Counted from the first letter of the stretch, positions 20,501 through 30,963 are shown. The stretch is 64,000 nucleotides of DNA from Strigamia acuminata (GCA_949358305.1 OX442314.1:12703060-12767059); one strand, 5' to 3'. Notes: generated from the sequence alone by a model not told the origin. Made by a program: numbers and translations.

Positions 20501-20804
20501 TAACACGTTGGGTGAAAATAAAACCGTTTGTCAACAGAAATTGAAGAATTCAGATAAAATATCTCAATTTACAAATAAATATTCTAAACTAATGAGAAAA
20601 AAAAATATAGCTTATTTAACAAATGAAATAATAATAATAATAAATAATAATACAATTTAAAAAAAAAATATTTTTAAACATAAGCATCGTCTTTTTAATC
20701 TGAATAAGAAAAAAATAAATAATAAAAAAGAATAAAAATTAATACAATTTTTGCAATTTTCTTCTTTTTCAGCCTTCGTTTCAACGTTTCCTCCGCTTTT
20801 CTCT
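20501..20804. other. AT-rich spacer, nothing recognised
   Basis: Simple ATAATA and poly-A stretches. No coding signal. Confidence 0.5.
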
Positions 20805-21218
20805 TCAGCTGGTTTCACGCTGCACGCGCTTCAACTCCTTTTCCAATCTCTCGTTTTCCTTCTTCATTTTATCGCCGCCAGATGGGCCTCTATCTCTCTC
20901 TCCGCTCCCGTTACTTTTAAACGTGAAAAACAATTCCCGGTTCGCTGTTTTCTCGCCTAAACAGACCGTGTCGCCATTTTTCAGTCCCGTGGCTCCGCGT
21001 GCCATCAATTTCACCTCATTAACATAAATTCCAGTCCTACTCTGTCGATTGTTCAAAAAAAAATCATGAAATGATCAATAACACGCATTCTATCGTACGA
21101 CTACATTATTATCCGCCACGTGCCACGCATCCTTACGTCTGGTAAATATCGCGTGAATCCGTGACACACATGGCGAATAGATGGTGAAATCGGCGTCGAC
21201 GGCCCAACCAATGGTAAA
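20805..21218 (-). CDS. FHA-domain protein (two exons seen, 5' end not found), RNF8-like FHA
   Basis: Exon 21105-21218 and exon 20805-21041, intron 21042-21104 (63 nt), in phase: 116 residues before stop. FHA domains bind phosphothreonine peptides. The hallmark blocks are all present: FTIGWAVDADF, then CVSRIHAIF (the SR-H core), W-H-V-A-D-N-N, then SRTGIYVNEVKL and LKNGDTVCLGE. An Arg normal in the first block (GR) is Trp here. A charged helix (KKENERLEKELKRVQ) ends the protein. An acceptor precedes the first exon (catctcag), so upstream coding exons should exist beyond 21218. The gene lies inside the scrambled RBR area and may itself be a fragment. Confidence 0.7.
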
Positions 21219-21616
21219 CTGAGATGCAAACAACTCGATTAAATTCATTAAAACTCAATAAACAACTAATTTATTTACCAAATCCTTATTTAGGGCGATT
21301 ATTCTATCGACTACGTGTGTGGAAGCATCTGGGCGAGTGCTTTTCTTGTACGAAACTAAAAGTGCTCCCAATTCTATTTCCGGATTCATTTTCTAATTCA
21401 GCTGTACCTTTATTAACGTGTGGTAAAACCACCCGTGTAGGGACTTCGACGTCGTTTCGTATCATGCGCCTTTTACAGAAGACAGAAGAAACTATAGCAA
21501 TCGCACAACCAATCACAACCGAGCAAACAATAAACACAAACTTGCCACTTTGAAATTTCAAACGACCTGAATAACTGAATCAATTTGCTGCTATCAAATT
21601 AAATCAATAAAACCGC

Positions 21617-21815
21617 CGGTTTTCTTGATTTAATTTCGTGTTCTGAAGCCGAAAAGGGCCTTTTCGTCCGACATTCGAAAATGAAAGCCGAAACTTGCAT
21701 GGCTCGATGAGATGAATTTGAAATTTCACGCGCTGAACTCGCGCTGTTGTGTTTGATTTGTCTTTGTTTATTGATACAAAGCTGAATTTCGTCGGCAGAT
21801 GGACCGCTAGACGGA
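21617..21815 (-). repeat. Dispersed ~200-bp repeat, copy 2 (inverted)
   Basis: Inverted partner of 18782-18985, differing by small indels and substitutions. Confidence 0.6.
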
Positions 21816-21990
21816 GATCGGAGCACTGGTGCATGTCTTGGATGAGCAGTTCGTCCTCGGAGAAGCAATTGCACGTCATCAGTTCGTTCTTTTTTCCCGT
21901 CGTTGCAATTTTTATCTGGCGCTCTGTTTTTTTGTCCTTTTTTTTTAATTCTACAAAAGGAATTAAATGCTTTTCTTTAATTCGAGTAAA
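21815..21990 (-). pseudogene. RBR second copy, inverted start of RING1 exon
   Basis: The minus strand shows the intron end (ttccttttgtag), a degenerate Lys-rich stretch, then KNELMTCNCFSEDELLIQDM up to QCSD, matching the first half of RING1 in the intact gene. It then breaks into the 200-bp repeat. Confidence 0.75.
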
Positions 21991-24129
21991 TTGTGATTGT
22001 TAGCTAATCATTTATTAATTCATTTTAATATCGACCGTAAAAAATTTCTTTAGCATCCCAAGCCGAAACAAACATACACCAAACAATAAAAACAAACGGC
22101 CAATTAAGCTTAGTCCGCTCCAAACTTGGCCCGCCTTAAACTAAATATCTCATTTCACTTACAACACAAGTCTATGACAAAACATAATACTATTATGTTT
22201 TATATAAAGTTTTTAAAAATGTTCCATAATTACTTCTATTATGATAATAGAAGTAATTACGGAACATTTTTAAAAACTGTATATACGCAATGGCCTTATC
22301 ACGAAGGCGTGGACTTGATTTATTTTTTGTCTTAAAAACTGCTGGTCATCGAATAGGATGAGCGGGCTGGCTAGTAGAGAAAATACAAAAATTTTAACTA
22401 AGTTTATATGATGATAGTTTTCCAGATGAGTGAAAATTTAGATTTTATTTCCTGTCTAGAAAACTGTGTGAGTTTACACGGCGTTAGTTTACTTACGGTA
22501 ATTACCCCTAATGCATTAACACAAAAACCAAAATGGCTGTCGATCTACTTCAATTCAAGCCTTAAACCAACCAAATTTAGCACGTGTAACTTGATCCAAA
22601 AGGAAGAAGTATTTGTAAAAACTCGAGTTCTTAGTAATAGCAGGGACGTGCGTGTTCGAGGGAAATGAGACGTTGAAGTGCGGAGAAGCCAACTTTCAGC
22701 AGGAGTTTTTGAGCGAATAACCCGCAACAGGAAGTCGGCGATAAGTGTCATAAATTATGCTAAATTATCTTTTGTTCCCGGGAATATTGAAATGTAAATC
22801 CCAAGAAATTACAATAAACTTGTTCTCAACCTAAAAAAACATGTTTTTATTGCTCGAATCCAGAAAGCTAGAAAATCAGTAATTATACAAAGTTTTAATC
22901 AAAATTAATGAAAATCGACTTTGCGAATCTTCATAGTATTAACCTTTTTACACCCTGTGGTATCAGACTTACCCAGAACTATAACATTGGAACTTGAATT
23001 GATGTATAACGTGTGTAATGTTTGAGGGGCACTCAGGACCCACTTGCTATTGGGCAAGCTGGCCCTATTGCCAGTCCGCCACTGCTTTGCGCTCATACTG
23101 GATGGATAGTTTCAGAAGGTTTAATATCACCGCAAATCCTCCAATAGAATGCGGGTGTGTGATCTAATTTCAAAATCCAGATTGTTTCTTCCTCCTATCA
23201 TAAGAGAGACCCGCGCATTCTGAAAGGATCTTGCATGATTTCTGCGCAAAATCCCGCATTTTATTATTCCGTGTGCGATGCACAGAAGATTCAAGGGGAT
23301 GTTTTAATTTTGTCCTCCGAATTGATACGAAAGAAAACGTTGAATTTCAAGCACCACAAAAATGAAGGAATTCTCCCACAATTCTTGAACCAATTTTGTA
23401 AATTTTATAAAGATAGAAAAACAAATAAAAACATAATAAAAAACACAAGAATACACGAAGACCATTCAATTTCCAAGAACAATAAAAAATAATACTCCGT
23501 AGTTAATTATTGCTTTTTGTTAAATTCCCTACACCCATACAGTAAATGGAATGCCGGTTTACAATACCAACTCTATTATGACCAGAGCTCTCTTTTAGTT
23601 TGACCCAGAGGTGACCACGAGGAGGTAGAGAGTTGGATTTTACACCCCCTACTCAAATAACATAATATAACCAGCACACAAAAACCCGATATAAACACCA
23701 TTTTGAGGCAAAACTTTAAAAATTCAAATGAAACATTAATTATCCCTGGGATTTCCTAGATTTTGGAGGAGAATTAAATCGAATTGATCTTGATCACAAA
23801 AACAAAAAACACCACTGACTAGAGAAGAAAAAAAAATACACAAGCTACAAAAAATATTCAAATTCAAACGAAAGTCCCTACAAAATGACAAAGAAACTTT
23901 GAAAAAGACAAAAACGTACAAGCAAAAAGTCATTTCCTAAGCCCATTGTAAACATTTTTTCAGAGTTGGATTAAGCCTAAAATGGAATGGAAACAAGAAA
24001 TATTTACTATAATCAAACCATCGACTGAAAATACAATCCTAATCCAGTTCCACAATATAATTCTCAATATAGCTTAATTCTGCTTAAACAACGGACGAAA
24101 ACGAGTGAAATAGAATGAACAACGCAAAC
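21991..24129. other. Non-coding spacer of 2.1 kb
   Basis: No supported gene. It contains a 71-bp near-perfect palindrome (22208-22278). Two sequences resemble DNA-transposon ends: CAGGGACGTGCG near 22642 and CCAGTCCGCCACTG near 23078. No complete element could be defined. Confidence 0.5.
22208..22278. repeat. 71-bp near-perfect palindrome
   Basis: Arms 22208-22242 and 22244-22278, 35 bp each with a single mismatch, around a one-base centre. Flanked by TATATA on both sides. Could be a short foldback transposon or a hairpin RNA. Confidence 0.85.
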
Positions 24130-24141
24130 CCGCGACCGCTG

Positions 24142-24490
24142 CTACGCTGACGCCACCTTCTTACTATTCCCAATAATCTCCAGCAACTCCTCGTCGCTCA
24201 CGAAATAAAACCTCGGAAACGACGACCGCTGGCGCTCCAAATAATCACCGAGCGCCTTCTGAATCTTCCCCAACAAGTCCGCCAAGCGCTCCAACGAGCG
24301 CTGCACGGCCGGGATGTTGAGCACGTCCATCACCATCGGCGACTTGTCCACTTCCTTCATCAGAGTCAAGAACTCCGAGCTGATGCTCTGAAAGCGCGTC
24401 GATCCAGACGTCAAACAGCGCGTTGATGCGTTTCAGCGTCTCCTCCCAGGTGAGCGCCTCCTTCTCGAAGTCCTTGTAGTCCTTGTAGTC
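24142..24490 (-). pseudogene. Cytoplasmic dynein heavy chain fragment, degenerate
   Basis: The minus strand encodes the linker-region block of dynein-1 heavy chain: [19 protein letters not shown], then [33 protein letters not shown] and [19 protein letters not shown]. Between the first and second blocks about 25 residues typical of the family are missing and the frame shifts. After NSKK the similarity stops within a few residues. A functional dynein heavy chain exceeds 4000 residues, so this is a displaced fragment. Confidence 0.85.
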
Positions 24491-24491
24491 C

Positions 24492-24655
24492 TAGCATAGG
24501 GCTAATGGGGCTTGGACCCAGGGCCCCCAAATTTTAAGAAGCCCCCAAGACACACGGCAATGTACTAAAAAAAAAAAAAGGTTGCTATTAAAAATTGTGA
24601 TAAAGGGGCCCCGAAAAAACCTCAAACCCCGAAAAGCTAGATCCGCCCCTGCATG
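24492..24655. mobile_element. Probable DNA-transposon remnant
   Basis: A G/C-rich stretch (gggcttggacccagggccc ... ggggccccg) ends with 'gatccgcccctg' at about 24640-24651, a terminus resembling hAT-type CAGGGGCGGATC. The other end is not clear. Confidence 0.3.
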
Positions 24656-24659
24656 TACC

Positions 24660-25949
24660 CTATGTCATGTATTCAAGATCAAGTTGAAGATGCAAATTTT
24701 GAACTTGAACATAATTTCTAATCTCATCACAAGCTGGTTTGTCCATACTATGGCAGTTAGAAATTAACAAATCATTTAGCAGATTCTTCATTGATACCAA
24801 TTTAAAAACTGTTGCTGAACTTATTAAGTGACATTGATAAATGCCCAAGATCGTGAGATTTTGCAATAAATTCATATCAATGAGCTTTGTGATCAAGTTA
24901 TCGGAAAAAGATTGACATCTCAAAACGTGTAGACTATCTAAATTAACGGAATTTCCAAGTAACATTTGCAAATCTTGTTCGGATATTGTGTTTTGTTGTT
25001 CACTCGGTCCTTCACAAATGTATAGTGTACGTAGATTTCTGAATGGAACCTGATTGGATACGGTTTTAAAATTGTAAGAACAAGTTGTTTTAACACAGAT
25101 TGAACAACGGCTCAATTTTAAACTTTTTAACATTGGACAGAAAAAGCCGATTTGCTGAATATTGACTGGACCAATCTGATACAGTTCCAAGTTAGTTAGT
25201 CGTCCCATTGTTTTGGATAGTACTGATACAACTATTTCATTAAAGCAGTTTGTGAATGTAGGTAGCCAAAATTCAATCGTATATAAATTTGGAAATATTT
25301 GTGTGACCATGCTGAGATCGTCATCTGTCCACTCACGCAGACTTATACTTTCGAGGGAATATGGGTTTAGCATTTTGTTGGATTTAAAATCTTGTTTTAG
25401 GAGTGGAAATAATTTGACATCACAATCTAATTTTCTTAGCAAATGCAGATTTTTTACAAGTTGTAAACATAAATTTGCCGTAACATTCGTTTCGCAAATG
25501 TTTAAATATTCAAGTTTCATATTGCTAGTAATCAGCTTGGCTAAAATCAAATCTGAGATCTCATCGTTTCTGTTCAAGTAAAGACGTTGTAGGTTGGGCA
25601 AATGTTTCACCAATCGTATTAAGCAGTCAGATGAAATTCCAAGGTATGCTAAATCTAGTTCTGCCAGGTTTTTACACACTTCGATAATTTTATCTACAAC
25701 TTCGTGTATGTGCAGAGCGGAAAACCGGGCCAAATGACACAATGATCGCGTGTCAGGACGAATAAATTCATCGGCATGCAAACGATGTTGAAATGCCGTT
25801 TTATCGTTCCGAACATAACGAACAACGCGTGGATATATCTTATTAACCAATTGAGGTGGAAAGTTAATAAGGCGTATTTTGTCATAATGTGCGGCGATTG
25901 TGTTCAAACACAATTCTTCCAAACCCGATGCTGATTTTCTACTTGGCAT
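24660..25949 (-). CDS. LRR protein A, putative CUL2-Elongin BC substrate receptor
   Basis: Single-exon gene, 429 aa, intact. The N-terminus has LEELCLNTI (residues 10-18; BC-box pattern LxxxCxxxI) and, 11 residues on, FPPQLVNKI (Cullin-2 box pattern). These boxes bind Elongin C and CUL2 in VHL, ZYG11 and LRR-1. A conserved DEFIRPDTRSL segment follows, then about ten degenerate leucine-rich repeats (for example LAELDLAYLGI, LPNLQRLYLNRN, LKSLKLSRC) that would hold the substrate. The C-terminus ends LQLDLEYMT without a long acidic tail. Closest relative here is gene C at 33911. The ATG at 25949 is shared in position and sequence (MPxxKSAS) by the paralogs. Confidence 0.85.
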   Translation of the reverse strand: MPSRKSASGLEELCLNTIAAHYDKIRLINFPPQLVNKIYPRVVRYVRNDKTAFQHRLHADEFIRPDTRSLCHLARFSALHIHEVVDKIIEVCKNLAELDLAYLGISSDCLIRLVKHLPNLQRLYLNRNDEISDLILAKLITSNMKLEYLNICETNVTANLCLQLVKNLHLLRKLDCDVKLFPLLKQDFKSNKMLNPYSLESISLREWTDDDLSMVTQIFPNLYTIEFWLPTFTNCFNEIVVSVLSKTMGRLTNLELYQIGPVNIQQIGFFCPMLKSLKLSRCSICVKTTCSYNFKTVSNQVPFRNLRTLYICEGPSEQQNTISEQDLQMLLGNSVNLDSLHVLRCQSFSDNLITKLIDMNLLQNLTILGIYQCHLISSATVFKLVSMKNLLNDLLISNCHSMDKPACDEIRNYVQVQNLHLQLDLEYMT

Positions 25950-25952
25950 ATT

Positions 25953-26100
25953 AGATGGTCAGCCTTCAACGGAATGATTACTGATCCGTTAAGCATCGCT
26001 TAAATAGAACTTGTAAACGTACTGTGAAGTATTGCATATCACATTACACTTGGGATAACGAAATGATCCGTGAAGCATCGCTTAAATAGAACTTGTAAAC
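25953..26100 (-). promoter_or_regulatory. Conserved LRR-gene promoter block, duplicated by an LTR remnant
   Basis: Read on the minus strand, TATTTAAGCGATG lies about 50-60 bp before the ATG, followed by CATTCC and GACCATCT. The block is repeated at about 26058-26100. Between the copies, 26024-26057 matches 34 bp of one end of the element 3 LTR (61616-61649). Confidence 0.5.
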
Positions 26101-26463
26101 ACACTATTGACGTTCAGTGACAATTGATTTCGTTCACCAAACGCACACACCGTAATTAATTTAAATTTTATTTTGACCTTTTACTTTCAGATTAGTTAAA
26201 GATACAGACTGAAGCAAAAAATAATTTAGGCTGGGAATAAAAGTAATTTATTAAAATTGACAGTATTCTTTAACCAATTAAGTCAATAATAAAATCTACA
26301 ATCACAAAAGGAAAGTTAACGAACCAGTAATCAATTAATTTAAACTAATGATTTTTATTTAAAAACAAAACAAAACAACGGGACCTATAGATCTAGACTA
26401 GATCATGATTGAACACTATTCGGTCAACCCAAGAACAGTTGATTAGGTTTGGGTGACTTAAAG

Positions 26464-27921
26464 TTATGGATATGTATCGGAATGATGAAGCTCAAGATGC
26501 AAATTCTCACCTTGAATGTAATTTTCAATTGTAACCCAAGCTGCATCGTCGATACTTGGACAACTAGCAATGTACACTTCATTTAGTGAATTTTTCATTG
26601 CTAGCAATTTGAAAACTGATGCGGAACTAATCGAAAAACACATAATAATAGTAAGCTTTCTGAGATTTTGCAGTAAATTCAAGTTGATGAGCTCAATGAT
26701 CAAGCTATCCGAAAAGGATTCACAACTTAAAAGAGACAGGCTTTGTAAATTAATAGAATTTAGCAATAACATGCGCAAATCTTGTTCGCCTATCAATGTA
26801 AGCTCCGTCAATGTAACTGGGTCGTACGGTACTTGATGAATTTTCAGTTTACGTAGTCTTCGGAATGGCAGCCGATTGGACGCAGTTTTTGAATTATGCG
26901 ATGTTTCAACGTTGATTGAACAATAGCTCAATTGTAAACTCTCCAACACTGGGCAGAAAATGTCAATTTGCTCAATATTGACTAGACCAATCCTGAACAG
27001 TTTTAAGCTGGTTAGTCTTCCCATTGTTTTGCATAGTAATGGTGCAACTTTATCATTAAAACAGTTCCAGTATTCAACTTTCCGTAGCGGATCAAAGACA
27101 ATTTTACGTAAATTCGGAAACATTTGTGCGACGATGCTGGGATCATCAATTGTCCATTCTCGCAGCGTTACATTTTCGAGAGAGTATGTGCGACACATTT
27201 AATTGCGATTAAAGTTTTGTTTTAGGAGTCTCGATAAGTCTCTCCACATGTCGCGATCAGAATCTAATTTCTTTAGAAGCGGTAGATTTTCTACAAGTTG
27301 TAAACATCCATTAACCGTAACATTCGTTTTGCAAATGTTTAAATATTCAAGTTTCAGGTTGCTCGTAACGATCTCGGCTAAAACCCAATCTGTGATTCCA
27401 CTAGCTGCATTCAAAAACTAACATATTTTGTGTTTTACTTCAATTTTAAACCAAAAATGACATCATTTCCTGTTTAAACCCATGTTAAAACTTAAAATAC
27501 ACTTAAACTAAAATTGTTATTTCAATTTTTGAATGCAGCTACTGTTTTCTTCGAAGTTAAGACGCCGAATGTTGGGCAAATGTTTCGCCAATGTGATTAC
27601 ACATTCCGATGGAACTTGCGTGCATGACAAAGCTAGGTCTATCAGGTTCTTACAAACGCGGATTATTTTATCTACAACTTCGTGCGTGGACACGTAGGAA
27701 AACCAGTGCGTAAGATCTAAAGATCTTGTGCCAGGACGAATAAAATCATCCGGATCCGGATGAAAACGATCACAAAAATCGGAATCAACAGAGTGTAGAT
27801 ATATATTATTAATCAGTGTGTCAGGAAAACGGATAAGTTGATGGCGTATGTTGTCGTAATGTGTTTCGATTGTGTTCAAACACAATTCTTCCAAGCTGAA
27901 CGCGGATTTTTTAAACGGCAT
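26464..27921 (-). pseudogene. LRR gene B, disrupted by a MITE and a stop codon
   Basis: Three minus-strand pieces (27517-27921, 27199-27414, 26464-27198) form one paralog. The N-terminus carries SLEELCLNTI and FPDTLINNI. A 136-bp MITE (27404-27539) splits the LRR region; removing it with one TA restores the frame. Further on, TAA replaces a Lys/Glu codon between NFNRN and MCRTYSLEN (27199-27201). The remaining LRR part is open to LHHSDTYP. A LINE lies immediately upstream. Confidence 0.85.
27404..27539. mobile_element. 136-bp MITE inside LRR gene B
   Basis: Terminal inverted repeats GCTGCATTCAAAAA / TTTTTGAATGCAGC, flanked by TA at 27402-27403 and 27540-27541, as for Tc1/mariner-type elements. 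No coding capacity. Confidence 0.85.
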
Positions 27922-27948
27922 GTCTCGACCCTAGATACAAGATGATTA

Positions 27949-30715
27949 CATTCAATAGCCGCATGACCACAAGGTCATGCAACAAATCGTTTTCCCTTGT
28001 TTATCTGAATGCCCGCTCGCTCCTCCCCAAAATCGATGATCTTGCAGGTTTAGCTAATATCCACTCCCCCGATTTAATAACCATCACTGAGACGTGGCTA
28101 TCCTCAGACTGCCCGAATGACATCATTGACATTCCCGGCTACTCCATCGTCCGCTCCGACCGCCCGTCCACCGGCGGTGGTGTGGCTGCTTACATAAAAA
28201 ATAGTCATAGTCCTTCTTCCATTGTAACAGTGCAGTCCGAGGGCATCGAACTTCTCTCATGTACTTTGACTAACACCAACATCGCCCTCCAAATCATCGT
28301 CCTCTATCGCCCGAGCACAAAACCTATTTCTCATGCACTAGAGCTAATCTCCGACCTAATTGCCCCTAATACCTACATTATTTTAGCAGGAGATTTCAAC
28401 TATAACTTCCTCCCTCAAAACCCGACTAACATAATAAACAATTTCATGTCTAGTTTTGGCCTCCACCCGGTCATTCACGCACCAACCCGTATAACAGACA
28501 CTACTTCGACTTTAATTGACCAAATATTTGTGACCAAGAGCATAACCTTCTCCCCCTGCCATCTTACAGACCTTGATAGACTCGACCACAAAGTCGCCTC
28601 TATTTCCTTCTCGATACCCAAACCTACAGTTCCTCGCCCCCCCAGTCGCACCAACCACTACTCATTCAAGAACTGCAACTGGGATGAAGTCAACAAGGCC
28701 ATTACTCTCATTGACTGGTCTCCCATGCTCGCCACGCTGGACCCTAATGCTAAACTCATTATTTTCTACCATGAGATAACCAACATCCTTGCTAAATTCG
28801 CCCCTCCCAAGGCCAAGTCTCGTACCAAACCTAAGCAATGGTGGACCACCGAACTCACCACCCTGCAAAAGAGGAAAACGCACGCATATCGTTACCGCTC
28901 CACACATCCCCTGAATTATAAAATTGCTCGCCGCCACTTTAAAGCCATGGTCAAGCGCAACAAGCGTAGGGCCGTCATGGCACCGAGAAACTTTTGGCGC
29001 CTAATCAGCACCCGAACTGCTGCGGTCGAACTCCCCAATTCACCGACCGCTCTAACTGATTATGCCCACTTTTGTGACAACCCTCGTAATGTCACTACCA
29101 GCAATTACACTGAAACCGCCACACCCTCCCCACCCAATTTTCTTGATTTCAATTATGTTACCCCCGCCGACGTGTATCTGGCCGCCCTTAGGATAAATCT
29201 CTCGTCCAGGCACTCCCATGATCGCGTTCCGGGTATTGCCATCAAGAAAATACTTCCTGCCATTGTACTCCCGCTTACAAATATACTCAACTCAATCATC
29301 GACACCTCCATATATCCCACTACCTGGAAGCATGCCGTTGTCACTCCAATCTATAAAGGCGGCGACAAAAATTCAATTAAGAACTTTAGGCCCATCTCGT
29401 CCCTCTCCCCACTGTGCAAGATTGCTGACAACACCATCCTTATGCAAATTCGTCCAACCCTCTCGCGCCACTCCCCTTCTACCCAATACGGTACCCGTCC
29501 CGGATCAAGCGCCCAGCTGCTAATCGCTTCGCTGTACCTTGATATCATCCACTGCTGTGACGAGTCTAAAGCCCTTCACCTTGCTAAAACAGATGTGTTA
29601 AAGGCATTTGACACCCCTCCCCAACACTACGTCCTCGATTGCCTCCGAAACCACGGCATTGGCCCTAGACCTATTAAACTCTTCGCCTCCTACTTCTCGG
29701 ACAGAACCTTCCACATAGCTAATGACTTATCCCAGACCGACTACCCCATCACTCGTGGAGTAGTCCAAGGCACCACCACTGGTCCCCTACTGTATAACTC
29801 AGCAGCGGCACCCGTCCTGTCACTCCCCCTTCAGTCACGTATCCGGTCCTACGTAGACGACAACTTCCTGACCCAGGTTGCCGCGGCAAATCAAGAGCTC
29901 ACTGCCCTGCCCCGTTTTGCACCAGACTTGACCCTCCTTGCCGACTGGTACTCAAAACACGACATGGGTCTCAATCAGGAAAAAACATCAACCCTGAGCT
30001 TCAAGCGACCCTCGAGAGGCGTCGTACCTTACCCCACCGAACAGATTACAGTCCTGGGACTCATCCTCGACCCACATCTCACCTTTGGCCCTCATATCCG
30101 CCATTTAACTTTATTCCTTACCCGGTCAGCCTACATTGTAAAACACCTGCGCCGTGTCCTGTCCCGTACAGAAATGATCAGTTATATTAAGTCCAAGATT
30201 TACCCCGTCATCACCTATGCCTCGTCGATTTGGAACTCGACGGCCCGCCGGTTCAAGTTCCCTCTTGCTAAGGCGTACAATGCGGTCATTCGCAACGCTT
30301 TCAACCGTTACGGTCATAACCGCATCACTCCGGTGTGCAATGAGTTCGGTATCCTGACTTTGGACAACCTCCTCCTGCTTCATGATCTCTCCGCCATAGC
30401 AGACGTCCTCCGAAATGCTGATCATCCTGCTGATGCCATTACGGAATTCTACCACTCTGACGTGAATACCCGGACGTCTCGGCGCCATAAGTTCGAGATC
30501 ACGGTAGAGCGAACGACCTACCTACGCAAGACATTCCCACATAGATGCACGACACTCTGGAATGATCTTCCCATCGACCTCCGCACTACGGTCTTTGACT
30601 GTGCTGCCTCAAAGTGTCGTTTCCACTGCTGCCACCTTCATAAGCGCATAAGCAAACACCTATTAGACCAACAAGCTCTTTCATAAACCTGTATCCTACT
30701 CCACTGGAGTGTCTC

Positions 30716-30753
<38 letters not shown>
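27949..30753 (+). mobile_element. CR1-like non-LTR retrotransposon (LINE), 3' tail (TAAA)n
   Basis: One ORF of about 910 codons and a tail of about eight TAAA units (30718-30753). Inserted in the promoter block of LRR gene B: the sequence after the tail (ccatcgcttaaattgaacc) continues that block. No ORF1, so the copy is 5' truncated or from an ORF2-only family. A 3' fragment of the same family lies at 59037-59417. Confidence 0.85.
27963..30686 (+). CDS. LINE ORF2: endonuclease and reverse transcriptase
   Basis: About 907 aa from the ATG at 27963; the in-frame ATG at 27942 belongs to the flanking gene promoter. APE-type endonuclease: LNARSLLPKIDDL, ETWLSSD, GDFNYNF and an SLIDQIFV-type motif. 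Reverse transcriptase: FRPISSLSPLCKIAD, DVLKAFDTP, GVVQGTTTGPLLYN and RSYVDDNFL, where YVDD replaces the commoner YADD. The C-terminal region ends with a Cys/His cluster (FDCAASKCRFHCCHLHK). The uninterrupted frame suggests a recent copy. Confidence 0.9.
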   Translation: MTTRSCNKSFSLVYLNARSLLPKIDDLAGLANIHSPDLITITETWLSSDCPNDIIDIPGYSIVRSDRPSTGGGVAAYIKNSHSPSSIVTVQSEGIELLSCTLTNTNIALQIIVLYRPSTKPISHALELISDLIAPNTYIILAGDFNYNFLPQNPTNIINNFMSSFGLHPVIHAPTRITDTTSTLIDQIFVTKSITFSPCHLTDLDRLDHKVASISFSIPKPTVPRPPSRTNHYSFKNCNWDEVNKAITLIDWSPMLATLDPNAKLIIFYHEITNILAKFAPPKAKSRTKPKQWWTTELTTLQKRKTHAYRYRSTHPLNYKIARRHFKAMVKRNKRRAVMAPRNFWRLISTRTAAVELPNSPTALTDYAHFCDNPRNVTTSNYTETATPSPPNFLDFNYVTPADVYLAALRINLSSRHSHDRVPGIAIKKILPAIVLPLTNILNSIIDTSIYPTTWKHAVVTPIYKGGDKNSIKNFRPISSLSPLCKIADNTILMQIRPTLSRHSPSTQYGTRPGSSAQLLIASLYLDIIHCCDESKALHLAKTDVLKAFDTPPQHYVLDCLRNHGIGPRPIKLFASYFSDRTFHIANDLSQTDYPITRGVVQGTTTGPLLYNSAAAPVLSLPLQSRIRSYVDDNFLTQVAAANQELTALPRFAPDLTLLADWYSKHDMGLNQEKTSTLSFKRPSRGVVPYPTEQITVLGLILDPHLTFGPHIRHLTLFLTRSAYIVKHLRRVLSRTEMISYIKSKIYPVITYASSIWNSTARRFKFPLAKAYNAVIRNAFNRYGHNRITPVCNEFGILTLDNLLLLHDLSAIADVLRNADHPADAITEFYHSDVNTRTSRRHKFEITVERTTYLRKTFPHRCTTLWNDLPIDLRTTVFDCAASKCRFHCCHLHKRISKHLLDQQALS

Positions 30754-30755
<2 letters not shown>

Positions 30756-30963
30756 GTGAAGTGAACCATCGCTTAAATTGAACCTTATAAACGAACTAGT
30801 GACGTCTGTAACAATTGATAATCACCACCAAACGGTTTCTAACCCTAACTAATCTGAGTCCTTCTCTAAAGTCCGCACTACCTCCGTGTTTACTATCGAA
30901 ATTATCACTTTGAACATAGAACATCCAAAAACCCACACCCTTTGACAATTTGCTATTTATGTA

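Noticed and set aside
20870-21060. FHA region as part of the RBR pseudogene
   Set aside because: No FHA domain exists in the intact RBR gene, and the strand and splice sites are independent.
21304-21561. 85-aa minus-strand ORF with a hydrophobic run as first exon of the FHA gene
   Set aside because: Phase could fit, but no donor was convincing and the sequence does not resemble the region before an FHA domain.
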